From positions 1 through 33,580 of the forward strand of contig JANYDF010000103.1 of assembly GCA_025359905.1 (NCBI GenBank): 33,580 nucleotides of DNA, given 5' to 3'. This stretch comes from Rhodospirillales bacterium (GTDB lineage Bacteria > Pseudomonadota > Alphaproteobacteria > Acetobacterales > Acetobacteraceae). The stretch's first letter is position 1. Every line of letters starts with the position of its first letter. A model generated the notes under the pieces. That model did no database searches and was not told where the DNA came from. It saw only the letters and a list, made by a program, of their open reading frames with translations. Shown here piece after piece: positions 24,449 to 32,546 of the stretch. The position numbers were made by a program, and so were the translations under genes.

Positions 24449-25633
24449 TTACTTCGCCATCCGCGCAAACCATCCCCAGAACACCAACATTCCGCACGAC
24501 ACCACCGCCAGCGCCGCCACCATCGGCACCGCCGTGCCATCGGCGAGCAGCCCCATGACGCCGGTCGCGGTGGACGAGCAGGCGAATTCGACGCCGGTGC
24601 CGATGGCCGCCGCCGCCCCCGCCGTCGCGCCAAACGGCTCCATCGCGGTCAGAAAGGCCGGGCCGAGGATCAGGCTGAGGCTGGCGAAAATGGTCAGCGT
24701 CAGGGCCACGAACGGCCACAGCGCCGTCATGCCGCCGATCACCAATCCGGCCAGCGCCAGCGAGGCTACGCAGACCAGGGCGGCACCCGCGCCGATCATG
24801 CGTAACGCCCCAAAGCGGCGCATCATTTTAGCGTTCAACTGGCTCAGCCCGATCAGCGACATGGCGTGCAGCGCGAACAAAATGCCGAAATTGGTCGGCG
24901 AGACGCTGTGCAGCGTGACGATAACGAACGGCGCGCCAGAGATGAACACGAACAGCACCGCCTGCCCGCAGGCGGCGATCAGCACTGGGGCCAGGAAGCG
25001 GCGATGGCGCAGCAGCCTGCCGTAGGTCAGCAAAATCGACAGCGGCCGCGCGCTGACCCGGCGATACTGCGGCAGCGTTTCCGGCAGCAGAAAATGCGTC
25101 ATCACCCCGATCAGCACGCTGATTGCGATCAGCACGCCAAAAATCAGCCGCCACGACACGTATTGCACCATGAAGCCGCCGGCGACCGGGGCCAGGATGG
25201 GCGAGATACTCAGCGACAGCATGGCCAGCGACAGCAATTGCGCCGCGTCCGGTCCAGTGTGCTCGTCACGGATTACCGCCAGCGGCACCACGGTGGCGCC
25301 TGCCGCCCCCAGACCCTGCACGAAGCGGGCGGCGATCAGCCAGCCGATGCTCGGCGCAAACGCGGCGGCGGCGCTGGCGGCGGCGAACAGCGCCAGCCCG
25401 GCGAAGATCGGCCCGCGCCGCCCAACCGCATCGGATAGCGGCCCCCACAGCACCTGTCCAATGCCGAGCGAGATGAAAAACGCCGTCATGCTGAGCTGCA
25501 CGGTGCCCGGGTCGGTGTGCAACTCGGCGGCGATGGCGGCGAAACCAGGGATGTACATGTCGATGGCGAACGCGCCGACCGCGATCAGCAAGCCGACCAC
25601 CATCGCGCGGGTGTAGAACAGGCGGGCAGGCAT
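24449..25633 (-). CDS. Bcr/CflA-family MFS drug exporter
   Basis: A 394-residue, 12-helix transporter of the major facilitator superfamily, drug:H+ antiporter-1 group, Bcr/CflA branch. The start region AVGAFAIDMYIPGFAAIAAE carries the conserved D-M-Y-x-P in TM1. VLWGPLSDAVGRRGPIFAGL is the loop 2-3 signature (G-x-x-x-D-x-x-G-R-R). RFVQGLGAAGATVVPLAVIRD is the TM4 region, and SPILAPVAGG matches motif C in TM5. Bcr-type proteins export antibiotics such as bicyclomycin, or peptides; substrate is not readable here. ATG 25633 is used; ATG 25603 is possible. The repeat island is just downstream and a 17-base tandem repeat just upstream. Confidence 0.93.
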   Translation of the reverse strand: MPARLFYTRAMVVGLLIAVGAFAIDMYIPGFAAIAAELHTDPGTVQLSMTAFFISLGIGQVLWGPLSDAVGRRGPIFAGLALFAAASAAAAFAPSIGWLIAARFVQGLGAAGATVVPLAVIRDEHTGPDAAQLLSLAMLSLSISPILAPVAGGFMVQYVSWRLIFGVLIAISVLIGVMTHFLLPETLPQYRRVSARPLSILLTYGRLLRHRRFLAPVLIAACGQAVLFVFISGAPFVIVTLHSVSPTNFGILFALHAMSLIGLSQLNAKMMRRFGALRMIGAGAALVCVASLALAGLVIGGMTALWPFVALTLTIFASLSLILGPAFLTAMEPFGATAGAAAAIGTGVEFACSSTATGVMGLLADGTAVPMVAALAVVSCGMLVFWGWFARMAK

Positions 25634-25693
25634 TCCGGCACCAGCGCGGTTGAGCAGGCCGCGTGCCCGCCCCGGTGCCCGGAGTCAAGCCAC

Positions 25694-25761
25694 AGGGCAG
25701 TTACTAGCGCGGGGCAGTTACTAGCGCGGGGCAGTGACCAGCGCGGGGCAGTTACTGATGC
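25694..25761. repeat. Four tandem 17-bp repeats overlapping a stop codon
   Basis: Units at 25694-25710, 25711-25727, 25728-25744 and 25745-25761, consensus ggggcagttactagcgc. The first two differ only at base 1, the third has two changes, and the last diverges at its 3' end. The last unit contains the TAA stop (25752-25754, minus strand) and final codons of the secreted-protein gene. The array may therefore have arisen by repeated copying of that gene's 3' end. It lies in the gap before the MFS gene. Confidence 0.9.
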
Positions 25762-26285
25762 AGCGCGGTGATCTGATGCGAGCAGTTGGCGCCGCCGCCG
25801 CCGTGGCCGAGCAGCATCACCGTCTTGGCGACGTTGTTGGCGCCGATGGCGCTGAACATCGCCTTGTAACTCTGCGTCGGATCGGTCCCCGTCGTCACCG
25901 TCAGCACACCGGCGGCGATGGCATACGTGCCGGTATGGGTGGCGGATTCAATGCCGCTGACCGGCATGCCGCCCGTCCCGGCACCCGGCGGGTTCTGCTG
26001 CAACATCAGCGACCCCTTGATTTGCGACGCCGCGATATAAATGGTCCCGGCTGCGGCCCCGGCGGTGCTTGGCGTAAACACGATCGTGCCAATCGACTGG
26101 GAGAAGCCGCCGAAAGACGTCGTATTGATGCCGTTGGTCTGCATCACGGTCTGAATCTGGCAGATACTCGTGCCATCGAAATTATAGGGGCCTTGTAAAA
26201 TCGGCGCTGCTTGACTGGCGCTACTGACAGTAAGGGCGGTCAGACCGGCGATTGCGGCGACAGCGGCATTGTGTGACCAGAACAT
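25752..26285 (-). CDS. Hypothetical secreted protein
   Basis: A 177-residue protein not recognised as any family. Residues 1-24 form a clear signal peptide (AAVAAIAGLTALTVSSASQA, cut before APIL). The mature chain is rich in Gly, Thr, Ala and Ser, with predicted beta character (IGTIVFTPSTAGAAAGTIYI and VTTGTDPTQSYKAMFSAIG). It has two cysteines, near each end (TSICQIQ and GANCSHQ), which could form a disulfide. No membrane segment follows the signal. ATG 26285 is preferred because the 17 upstream codons precede the signal without sense. Composition is less GC-extreme than its neighbours, which fits a lineage-specific or acquired gene. Its stop codon lies in the 17-base tandem repeat. Confidence 0.7.
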   Translation of the reverse strand: MFWSHNAAVAAIAGLTALTVSSASQAAPILQGPYNFDGTSICQIQTVMQTNGINTTSFGGFSQSIGTIVFTPSTAGAAAGTIYIAASQIKGSLMLQQNPPGAGTGGMPVSGIESATHTGTYAIAAGVLTVTTGTDPTQSYKAMFSAIGANNVAKTVMLLGHGGGGANCSHQITALHQ

Positions 26286-26372
26286 GGCGCTTTGCTCCGA
26301 CGGCAAATGAAATTTGCGCGCGCAGCATACGCGCATAGGCAGCTATTCAGGAAGCAATATTATCGGCGCGCG

Positions 26373-26669
26373 TCAATTGCCCACCTGCCGCAACAGCCAA
26401 ATCGCCGCGATCCCTGCGGCCATCGTCACCGGCACGTTGCGGCTGACAATCGCCACCGCGACGGCCACCAAGCCAGCCCCCCATTCCCGCACCCCGCCGG
26501 ACAGCACCGAGACCGCGACCAGCGAGACGATCAGGCAGCCCGGCAGCGCGCGCAACCCGCGCGCCCAAGCGCCATCCTTCGGGATCTGCTGGCCGATCAG
26601 GATGCCGGACAGCCGGATGGCGAAGGTGCCCGCCGCCAAGGCCACAATGACCAGCCAAGTGTCAGTCAT
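26373..26669 (-). CDS. azlD: AzlD-family membrane protein
   Basis: A 98-residue protein with about four hydrophobic segments, the small subunit of AzlCD-type exporters of branched-chain amino acids and analogues. The family text TFAIRLSGILIGQQIP and the RALPGCLIVSLVAVSVLSGG segment are typical. The ATG at 26669 overlaps the azlC stop codon by eight bases, so translation is coupled. A TTG three codons upstream is possible. It is the last gene of the minus-strand peptide-transporter cluster, with no downstream gene on that strand for 87 bases. Confidence 0.9.
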   Translation of the reverse strand: MTDTWLVIVALAAGTFAIRLSGILIGQQIPKDGAWARGLRALPGCLIVSLVAVSVLSGGVREWGAGLVAVAVAIVSRNVPVTMAAGIAAIWLLRQVGN

Positions 26670-27348
26670 CGTGGACAACTCCGGCCAACCCAGCCCCGGC
26701 GACGCCGCCGAGGATCAGCGCCCAGGACGGGGCCACCCCACCCAACTTGATCGCAGCGGCAACCACCGCCACGGCGGTCAGCCACGGCAGCTTGTCGCGG
26801 CGGCCTTTCCACAGCGAGCGCGCAATGGCGATGAAGGCGGCGGTAAAAGCGAAGTCCATGCCGAGCGCCTTCGGCTCCGGAATGGCGCGCGCGAACAGCA
26901 CGCCGGTGACCGTGGCCAAGCACCACACCAGCAACAGGCACAGGCCGCCGCCGACCAAATACCAATATCCAGCGTGCCGCCCCTTGGCGCGCTGCGCCAG
27001 CATCAACGCCCAGTTCTCGTCGGTGGTCATATGCGCGCCGAGAGCAATCTGCCACCACGGCCGCCCGGCATAAACCTCGCGGATCGAGGCGGTCACCAGC
27101 AGCAGCCGCAGGTTCAGCGCGAGCCCCGCCACCACGGCGGCCACCGCCCCGGCGCCCGCGACCAGTTGCTGGGAGGCGATAATCTGCGACCCGCCGGCAA
27201 ACACGATGCCGCCCATCACGCCGACTTGCAGCCCGCCGAACCCGGCCTGCGCCGCCAGCAGGCCGAACGCCAAGCCGTAGATCGCCACGCCCAGCGCCAG
27301 CGGCACGATCTCACGTGCGCCGGTCCAGGCGTCGCGCGGGGCCGTCAA
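26662..27348 (-). CDS. azlC: AzlC-family branched-chain amino acid exporter subunit
   Basis: A 228-residue membrane protein of the AzlC family, the large subunit that works with AzlD to export branched-chain amino acids. Family motifs are REIVPLALGVAIYGLAFGLL, then FAGGSQIIASQQLVA and LALNLRLLLVTASI, with AHMTTDENWAL in the central loop. No ATG is available. A TTG at 27348 overlaps the TGA of the upstream ABC ATPase by four bases (TTGA) and gives a family-like N-terminus (LTAPRDAW then TGAREI). A longer frame to 27519 would run inside the ATPase gene. Coupling to a peptide importer is unusual. Confidence 0.9.
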   Translation of the reverse strand: MTAPRDAWTGAREIVPLALGVAIYGLAFGLLAAQAGFGGLQVGVMGGIVFAGGSQIIASQQLVAGAGAVAAVVAGLALNLRLLLVTASIREVYAGRPWWQIALGAHMTTDENWALMLAQRAKGRHAGYWYLVGGGLCLLLVWCLATVTGVLFARAIPEPKALGMDFAFTAAFIAIARSLWKGRRDKLPWLTAVAVVAAAIKLGGVAPSWALILGGVAGAGLAGVVHDD

Positions 27349-28175
27349 ATCTGCCCGCCCTCGTCCGGCTCCGCATCCAGCCAGCCCGGATCGATCACCG
27401 GCAGCGGGGCGGCGGACAGCAGGCGGCGGGTATAGGGATGCACGGGGTTGGCGAACACGGCGGCGCAGTCGCCAGCTTCGACGATGCGGCCGCGATGCAT
27501 CACCACCACGCGCTCGCACAACACCCGCACCACCGACAAATCATGGGTGATGAAGGCCAGGGCGAGGCCCATGTCGCGGCGCAGATCGCGCAACAAATCA
27601 AGAATTTGCGCCTGGGTGGCCACATCCAGGCCGGAGACGATTTCGTCGGCCAGGATGAAATCCGGCCCGGTGACAATGGCACGCGCAATCCCGGCGCGCT
27701 GGCGCTGGCCGCCGGAGAGTTGGTGCGGGTAGCGATCCGCTAACGCCGCCGGCAGTCCGGCGCGTTCCAGCGCCGTGCAGGCACGCGCCCGCAGATCGCG
27801 GCGGTCGCCGCGCGCCCACAGTGGCGCGGCGACGCTGGCGGCGATGCTGCGGCGCGGGTTCAGCGAGGCAAGCGGGTTCTGGAAGATCATCGTCATCCGC
27901 GCCCGCAACGGCCGCAGCGCTGCTTCCGGCAAATGGGTGATGTCCTGCCCGTCGAAACTGACGCGTCCGCCGCTCGGCTCCAACAGCCGCACCAGCGCGC
28001 GGCCCAGCGTGGTTTTGCCGGAACCGGACTCGCCGACAATGCCGACCGCCTCGCCCTTGGCGATGGCGATATCGACGCCGTGCAGAATCTGCGTCAGCGG
28101 GGCACGGCGGAACGGGCGCTTTTCCGACGTGTTGGGCAGCGCCACCTGCACCGCGTGGGCTTGCACGAGGCTCAT
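27345..28175 (-). CDS. Peptide ABC transporter ATP-binding protein, DppF/OppF type
   Basis: A 276-residue cytoplasmic ATPase of the dipeptide/oligopeptide/nickel importer family. Walker A is GESGSGKTTLGR, the signature LSGGQRQRAGIARAI, and Walker B ILADEIVSGLD (Ile replaces the usual Pro after DE). The C-terminal NPVHPYTRRLLSAAPLPV is the family's oligopeptide-transporter tail. The N-terminal region (VALPNTSEKRPFRRAPLTQI) is the DppF-type insertion before the ATPase core. Its start overlaps the upstream ATPase stop by four bases, and its stop overlaps azlC by four bases, so all are translated as one coupled series. Confidence 0.94.
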   Translation of the reverse strand: MSLVQAHAVQVALPNTSEKRPFRRAPLTQILHGVDIAIAKGEAVGIVGESGSGKTTLGRALVRLLEPSGGRVSFDGQDITHLPEAALRPLRARMTMIFQNPLASLNPRRSIAASVAAPLWARGDRRDLRARACTALERAGLPAALADRYPHQLSGGQRQRAGIARAIVTGPDFILADEIVSGLDVATQAQILDLLRDLRRDMGLALAFITHDLSVVRVLCERVVVMHRGRIVEAGDCAAVFANPVHPYTRRLLSAAPLPVIDPGWLDAEPDEGGQI

Positions 28176-28972
28176 CCCACCGCCCCGCCCGGCTGGTCGT
28201 AGCGCGGCGTGGCGGCAAATAGCGCGCGGGTATACGGGTGGCGCGGCTGGCCGAAAATCTCCGCCACCGGGGCCTGTTCCACAATCCGCCCGGCGTTCAG
28301 CACCGTGACCGAATTGCAGATCTTGGCGACCACGCCGAGGTCGTGCGTCACGAACAGCAGCGCGGTGCCGTGGCTGCGTTGCAGGTCGCGGATCAGCCGC
28401 AGGATTTGCTTCTGCACCGTCACATCCAGCGCCGTGGTGGGTTCGTCGGCCACGATCAGCTTCGGCTCGCAGGCAAACGCGGTGGCGATCAGCACGCGCT
28501 GGCGCATCCCGCCCGACAATTCATGCGGATAGCGGCGAAGCACACTCTGCGGATCGCGGATATGCACTTCATGCAGCAACGCCAACGCCCGCGCCGCCGC
28601 CTCGGTTGGCGAAATGCCCAGCCGCAGCCGCATCACGTCGGTCATCTGCGACACGATGCGCCGCGACGGGTTCAGCGCCGACAGCGGGTCTTGCGGGATC
28701 AGCGCCATGCCCGCGCCGATGCGGCGGCGCTGCCGCTCGGCCATGCCGACCAGTTCCTGCCCGGCGAAGCGGATGCTGCCGCCGGTGATCGCCACCTTGG
28801 CCGGCAGAATGCCCAGCACGCAACGCCCGACCATCGACTTGCCGGCGCCCGACATGCCGACCAGTCCATGCACCTCGCCCGCCGCCACACTGAGCGACAC
28901 ACCGTGCAGCAACATCGGGCCGCGGGCGATCCCGGCGGAGAGATTCTTGATGGTCAGCGCTGCTTCGCTCAC
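28172..28972 (-). CDS. Peptide ABC transporter ATP-binding protein, DppD/OppD type
   Basis: A 266-residue ATPase, partner of the DppF-type gene in the heterodimeric motor. Walker A is GMSGAGKSMVGR, the signature LSGGMRQRVLIATAF, and Walker B LIVADEPTTALDV. The switch histidine follows in LLFVTHDLGVVA. The C-terminal GQPRHPYTRALFAATPRYDQ is the family tail. It is slightly shorter than many DppD proteins (about 320), with no iron-sulfur-type extension visible. It overlaps both neighbours by four bases (ATGA). Confidence 0.94.
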   Translation of the reverse strand: MSEAALTIKNLSAGIARGPMLLHGVSLSVAAGEVHGLVGMSGAGKSMVGRCVLGILPAKVAITGGSIRFAGQELVGMAERQRRRIGAGMALIPQDPLSALNPSRRIVSQMTDVMRLRLGISPTEAAARALALLHEVHIRDPQSVLRRYPHELSGGMRQRVLIATAFACEPKLIVADEPTTALDVTVQKQILRLIRDLQRSHGTALLFVTHDLGVVAKICNSVTVLNAGRIVEQAPVAEIFGQPRHPYTRALFAATPRYDQPGGAVG

Positions 28973-29823
28973 CGCAGCACCGGATCGAGTTCCTGTTTCA
29001 ACCCATCGCCCAGCACGTTGAAGCCGAGCACAGTGGCCAGCAGCACGAGCATCGCGCCGATTAGCACCCAGGGCGCTTGATGCACCACCTCGCGCCCCTC
29101 GGCGATCATGCCGCCCCAGCTTGGCGCGTCAGACGAAATCGACAAACCAACGAACGACAAGATTGCCTCGATCACCACTGCGAGGCCCATTTCCAGCGTC
29201 AGCAGCACCAGCGCCAGCGGCAGCACGTTGGGCACGATCTCGCGCCACAGGATCGCCAGCGGGCGCAATCCGGCCACCACGGCGGCGTCCACGTAGTCCA
29301 GCCGCCGCTGTTTCAGCGTCTCGGCGCGCACCACCCGGCAAAACCGCGTCCAGTCGATCAGCACGATGGCGGCGACCACCGACCACAGGCCGGTGCCAAG
29401 CAAGGCCACCAGAATGATCGACAGCAGCACCGGCGGAAACGACGACCAGATGTCCACCGCGCGCGAAATCACCGCATCGAGCCAGCCGCCGAAGAACCCG
29501 GCGGCGAGGCCCATTGCGGTGCCGGCAATGGCGGTCAGGAACCCGGCGACAAACGCCACCGTCAGCGCCACCCGGCTGCCGTAGATCAGCCGCGACAGCA
29601 CATCGCGCCCCAGGCTGTCAGTGCCGAGCGCGTGCGCGTCAGCGCCAAAATGCCAGTCCGGCGCTGCCAATTGCGCGGCGAGGTCCTGATCCAATGGATC
29701 GTACGGGGCGAGCGCCGATGCGAAAATCGCCGCAATGGCAAGCAGCAGCAGCAGCACGCCGCCCGCCAGCACGCGCCAGTTGGTCAGCGCGTGGCGCAGC
29801 GTGCCGGGCACCGGGTTAGCCAT
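28969..29823 (-). CDS. Peptide ABC transporter permease, DppC/OppC type
   Basis: A 284-residue inner-membrane permease. The N-terminal OppC_N segment (NWRVLAGGVLLLLLAIAAIF) precedes LAPYDPLDQDL, then FGADAHALGTDSLGRDVLSR, the family signature before the core. The cytoplasmic coupling helix contains the EAA-like motif DAAVVAGLRPLAILWREIVP. Six hydrophobic segments are seen. It overlaps the DppB-type gene by eight bases upstream and the DppD-type gene by four downstream. Confidence 0.94.
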   Translation of the reverse strand: MANPVPGTLRHALTNWRVLAGGVLLLLLAIAAIFASALAPYDPLDQDLAAQLAAPDWHFGADAHALGTDSLGRDVLSRLIYGSRVALTVAFVAGFLTAIAGTAMGLAAGFFGGWLDAVISRAVDIWSSFPPVLLSIILVALLGTGLWSVVAAIVLIDWTRFCRVVRAETLKQRRLDYVDAAVVAGLRPLAILWREIVPNVLPLALVLLTLEMGLAVVIEAILSFVGLSISSDAPSWGGMIAEGREVVHQAPWVLIGAMLVLLATVLGFNVLGDGLKQELDPVLR

Positions 29824-30820
29824 GCCGCAGCCTGGGGTCGAGCAGCGCGTAGGAAAAATCCAGCAGCAGATTGATCAAAATGAACAGCACCGCAAACGTC
29901 AGAATCAGCCCCTGGATCAGCGGCAAGTCGCGGTTCACCACCGCGTCGATAGCCAGGCTGCCGATGCCGGGATACGAGAAAATCTTCTCGATCAGCACGG
30001 TGCCGCCAACCAGAAACGTCACCTGCACGCCGGTCAGGCTAACAGTCGGAATCGCCGCGTTGCGCAACGCTTCCGCCACGATCACGTGCCAGCGCGAAAA
30101 CCCCTTCACCCGCGACAGCAGCGCGTAGTCTTGCGCCATCTGCTCGGCGAGCGAGGATTTCAGCACCCGCGCGATCATCGCCGCCAGCGGCAAGGCCAGC
30201 GCCACGGCGGGCATCGTCATGTGCGCCAGAATATCGGCGGTGACGCCCCAGCGCAGCCGCAGGAACGATTCGGTGAGAATGAAATCGCTCGCCAGCCCGA
30301 GCGAATACGACGGGTCGTTGCGACCGGATATCGGGAACAGCGGCAGCAGCACGCCGAACCCGACGATGAAGGCGAGGCCCCATAGGAAGTCGGGCACCGA
30401 CAGAATGAACCCGGTCAGCCCGTCCACCACCGCCTCGCCCGCCCGCCCGGCATACCGGGTGCCGAACACCGCCAGCGCCCCGCCGAGCAACACCGCGAGC
30501 GTGGCGGCGAATGCCACCAGTTCCAGCGTGGCGGGCAGCCGCGAGAAAATCAGCCCGGTGACGCCCTGGCGCAGCGAAATCGACATGCCGAAATCGCCGT
30601 GCAGCGCTTGCCCGGCCCAAATGACGAACTGGGTCAGGATGGGTTTGTCCAGCCCGTACTGGGCATACAGCCGCGCCACCACATCGGCGTCCGCTCCCGG
30701 CGGGATCATCATCGCCACCGGATCGCCCGGCACCACGCGCACCAGCACAAAAACCAGAACGGCCACCCCGGCGAGCGTCGGGATGGCCTGGAGCAGGCGC
30801 GAGAGAATGCGGGTTATCAT
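29816..30820 (-). CDS. Peptide ABC transporter permease, DppB/OppB type
   Basis: A 334-residue inner-membrane permease. It starts with the family N-terminus ITRILSRLLQAIPTLAGVAV followed by LVFVLVRVVPGDPV, and continues with LDKPILTQFVIWAGQALHGD and FGMSISLRQGVTGLI. The EAA-like coupling motif is ALLSRVKGFSRWHVIVAEAL. The C-terminal VLIEKIFSYPGIGSLAIDAV is also diagnostic. It lies 76 bases downstream of the binding-protein gene, and the gap holds a strong hairpin. Confidence 0.94.
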   Translation of the reverse strand: MITRILSRLLQAIPTLAGVAVLVFVLVRVVPGDPVAMMIPPGADADVVARLYAQYGLDKPILTQFVIWAGQALHGDFGMSISLRQGVTGLIFSRLPATLELVAFAATLAVLLGGALAVFGTRYAGRAGEAVVDGLTGFILSVPDFLWGLAFIVGFGVLLPLFPISGRNDPSYSLGLASDFILTESFLRLRWGVTADILAHMTMPAVALALPLAAMIARVLKSSLAEQMAQDYALLSRVKGFSRWHVIVAEALRNAAIPTVSLTGVQVTFLVGGTVLIEKIFSYPGIGSLAIDAVVNRDLPLIQGLILTFAVLFILINLLLDFSYALLDPRLRHG

Positions 30821-30861
30821 GCCGGTCGTTCGGGCAGGGGCAGGTGCGTCCCCTCCCCCAT

Positions 30862-30882
30862 CCCCTCCCGCAACGGGAGGGG
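30862..30882 (-). terminator. Intercistronic GC hairpin between binding protein and permease genes
   Basis: Arms cccctcccg and cgggagggg pair perfectly around a three-base loop. The hairpin lies in the 76-base gap after the substrate-binding-protein gene and before the DppB-type gene. Such hairpins in ABC-importer operons often lower downstream transcription or protect the upstream message, giving excess binding protein. No U-tract follows, so RNA protection or partial attenuation is likelier than full termination. Confidence 0.55.
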
Positions 30883-30896
30883 CGAGGGGGGCGCGC

Positions 30897-32429
30897 CTAG
30901 GCCCGGGTGATCCGCGCCGGCAGCAGCGCGCCGGACACGCTGGGCACCACGTTCAGCCCGGCCTTGTGGATAATCGGCTGCACATATTGCAGCAGCGGCA
31001 GCACCAGCGCGTTGTCGGCGATGTATTTGTCCACCGCCTTCCAGCCCGCGATGCGCTTGGCCTCGTCGGCCTCGCCCCACAGCGGCCCGATCAGCGCGTC
31101 CACATCGTCCGAATGCCAGCCGGAATGCGGCGAGTGGCTGAACATCGCGAAGCCGGTGCTGGTGGTCGGATCGCCGATGCTGTTGCCCCAGTTGTAGAAC
31201 GCGGCGGGGGCCAGCTTGTGGGCGGCGCGCAGTTCATAGTGCTTGGCGATCTCATAGACTTCGATGGTCGCGTCGATGCCCACCTTGCGCCACATGCCGA
31301 CGATCGCCTGGATCATCTCATAGTCTTTCGGCTTGAAGCCGCGCGTGGTCTGGATGGTGAACTTGACCGGCTTGTCCTTCGAGTAACCGGACGCCGCCAG
31401 CAGCTTCACTGCACCTTCCGGGTCGTAGGGGGTTTTGATGTCCGCATCGAACGCGGCGTATTGCGGCGCTTCCAGCGTGTCGATGGGAATGCCGTAGCCG
31501 CGCAGCAGCTTGTCGACCAGCAGCTTCTTATCAACCGCCTTCACCATCGCGTGCCGCACATTGGCGTCCAGCATCGCCGGTTCGACATTGGTGATGAAGA
31601 TCATGCCGATGTCGGAGACGGGCGTGGTGACGCCCTTCAGGCCGGACTTGGCCTTCAGCCGGTCGAATTCCTCATACGGAATTTCCAGCGTCACGTCCGA
31701 CGCGCCGGATTCGATTTCGGCGATGCGCGCCGAGGCATCGGTGACGAACTTGAACACCACGGTGTCGATGGCCGGCTTGCCGCCCCAGTAATGCGGGTTG
31801 GCTTTCAGGCGCAGGAACGCGTTGCGCTCGAACGCATCGACCATGTACGGGCCGCTGCCGATCGGCTTCTTCTCGAAGCCTTCCGCGCCGACTTTTTCGA
31901 AATACGCCTTCGGCAGCACGTAGCCGGTCAGGAACGCCATCCACTTGAACAGCGCCGGGTCGTAGCCGTGCGCGTCCGCCGTCACCCGGCTGCCATCCGC
32001 CTTGAAGTTGGACAGGTTGCCCCAGATGAACTGGATCGGGTTGCCGCCCTTCGGATCGCCGGCCCGGGTCAGCGACCAGATGATGTCGTCGGTGGTGACC
32101 GGCGAGCCGTCGTGCCACATCGCGCCCTTGCGGACATCCATCCAGATGCCGGTCTTGGCGTCGTTCCAGCCCCATTTCTCCAGCAATCCGCCGGTGAACG
32201 ATAGATCCGGGTTCTGGCCGATATACTGGTCGAACACCGACTGATAGATCGCCTGAATGGTCGGGTTCACCGCCGACGGCCCCACGGTGGGGTCCCAGGC
32301 CGGCAGGCCGACGTTGTAGGCGATGGTCACGGTGCCGCTGTCCGCGCGCGCGGCGCGGATGGGCAGGATCCGGTCGGCCAGCGCCAGCGTCATACCGCCG
32401 GCAACCAATCCTCTGCGCGTCAGGTTCAT
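30897..32429 (-). CDS. Peptide/nickel-type ABC transporter substrate-binding protein
   Basis: A 510-residue periplasmic solute-binding protein of family 5 (DppA/OppA/NikA). The N-terminus MNLTRRGLVAGGMTLALAD carries a twin-arginine motif (TRRGLV), so Tat export is likely. The signal ends near ARADS. Family text includes IQAIYQSVFDQYIGQNPDL, then MWHDGSPVTTDDIIWSLTRA and KPIGSGPYMVDAFERNAFLR, with a C-terminal region running to LPARITRA. The ligand (dipeptide, oligopeptide, opine or other) cannot be told. An AAGGGG-type ribosome-binding sequence precedes the ATG at 32429. It heads the operon and is divergent from the class II aldolase gene across 117 bases. Confidence 0.95.
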   Translation of the reverse strand: MNLTRRGLVAGGMTLALADRILPIRAARADSGTVTIAYNVGLPAWDPTVGPSAVNPTIQAIYQSVFDQYIGQNPDLSFTGGLLEKWGWNDAKTGIWMDVRKGAMWHDGSPVTTDDIIWSLTRAGDPKGGNPIQFIWGNLSNFKADGSRVTADAHGYDPALFKWMAFLTGYVLPKAYFEKVGAEGFEKKPIGSGPYMVDAFERNAFLRLKANPHYWGGKPAIDTVVFKFVTDASARIAEIESGASDVTLEIPYEEFDRLKAKSGLKGVTTPVSDIGMIFITNVEPAMLDANVRHAMVKAVDKKLLVDKLLRGYGIPIDTLEAPQYAAFDADIKTPYDPEGAVKLLAASGYSKDKPVKFTIQTTRGFKPKDYEMIQAIVGMWRKVGIDATIEVYEIAKHYELRAAHKLAPAAFYNWGNSIGDPTTSTGFAMFSHSPHSGWHSDDVDALIGPLWGEADEAKRIAGWKAVDKYIADNALVLPLLQYVQPIIHKAGLNVVPSVSGALLPARITRA

Positions 32430-32546
32430 GCGATCAGCCCCTTTGAACGTCGATATTTTAAGCCTAAAGTCTTTCTGCCGCCGAGCTCAAGTGGCACGGA
32501 CGATCAGCCCACGATAGAGTAAGCCCATTCAATGCGGGAGACGGCA
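32430..32546. promoter_or_regulatory. Divergent promoter region between binding protein and aldolase-fold genes
   Basis: A 117-base gap that must carry the promoter of the peptide-importer operon and that of the plus-strand gene. It contains a locally AT-rich patch around 32450-32475. On the minus strand that patch reads ggcttaaaatatc, giving a possible -10 taaaat. No matching -35 was found at normal spacing. A ttaagcctaa inverted repeat sits in the same patch and could be a regulator site. Confidence 0.35.

Noticed and set aside
27349-27519. Long N-terminal form of AzlC
   Set aside because: The extension lies within the ATPase gene, is Arg/Pro-rich and not family-like; the TTGA overlap gives the normal length.
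32532-32546. Upstream ATG as start of the aldolase-fold gene
   Set aside because: No ribosome-binding sequence precedes 32532, while GGGAG stands seven bases before the ATG at 32547.
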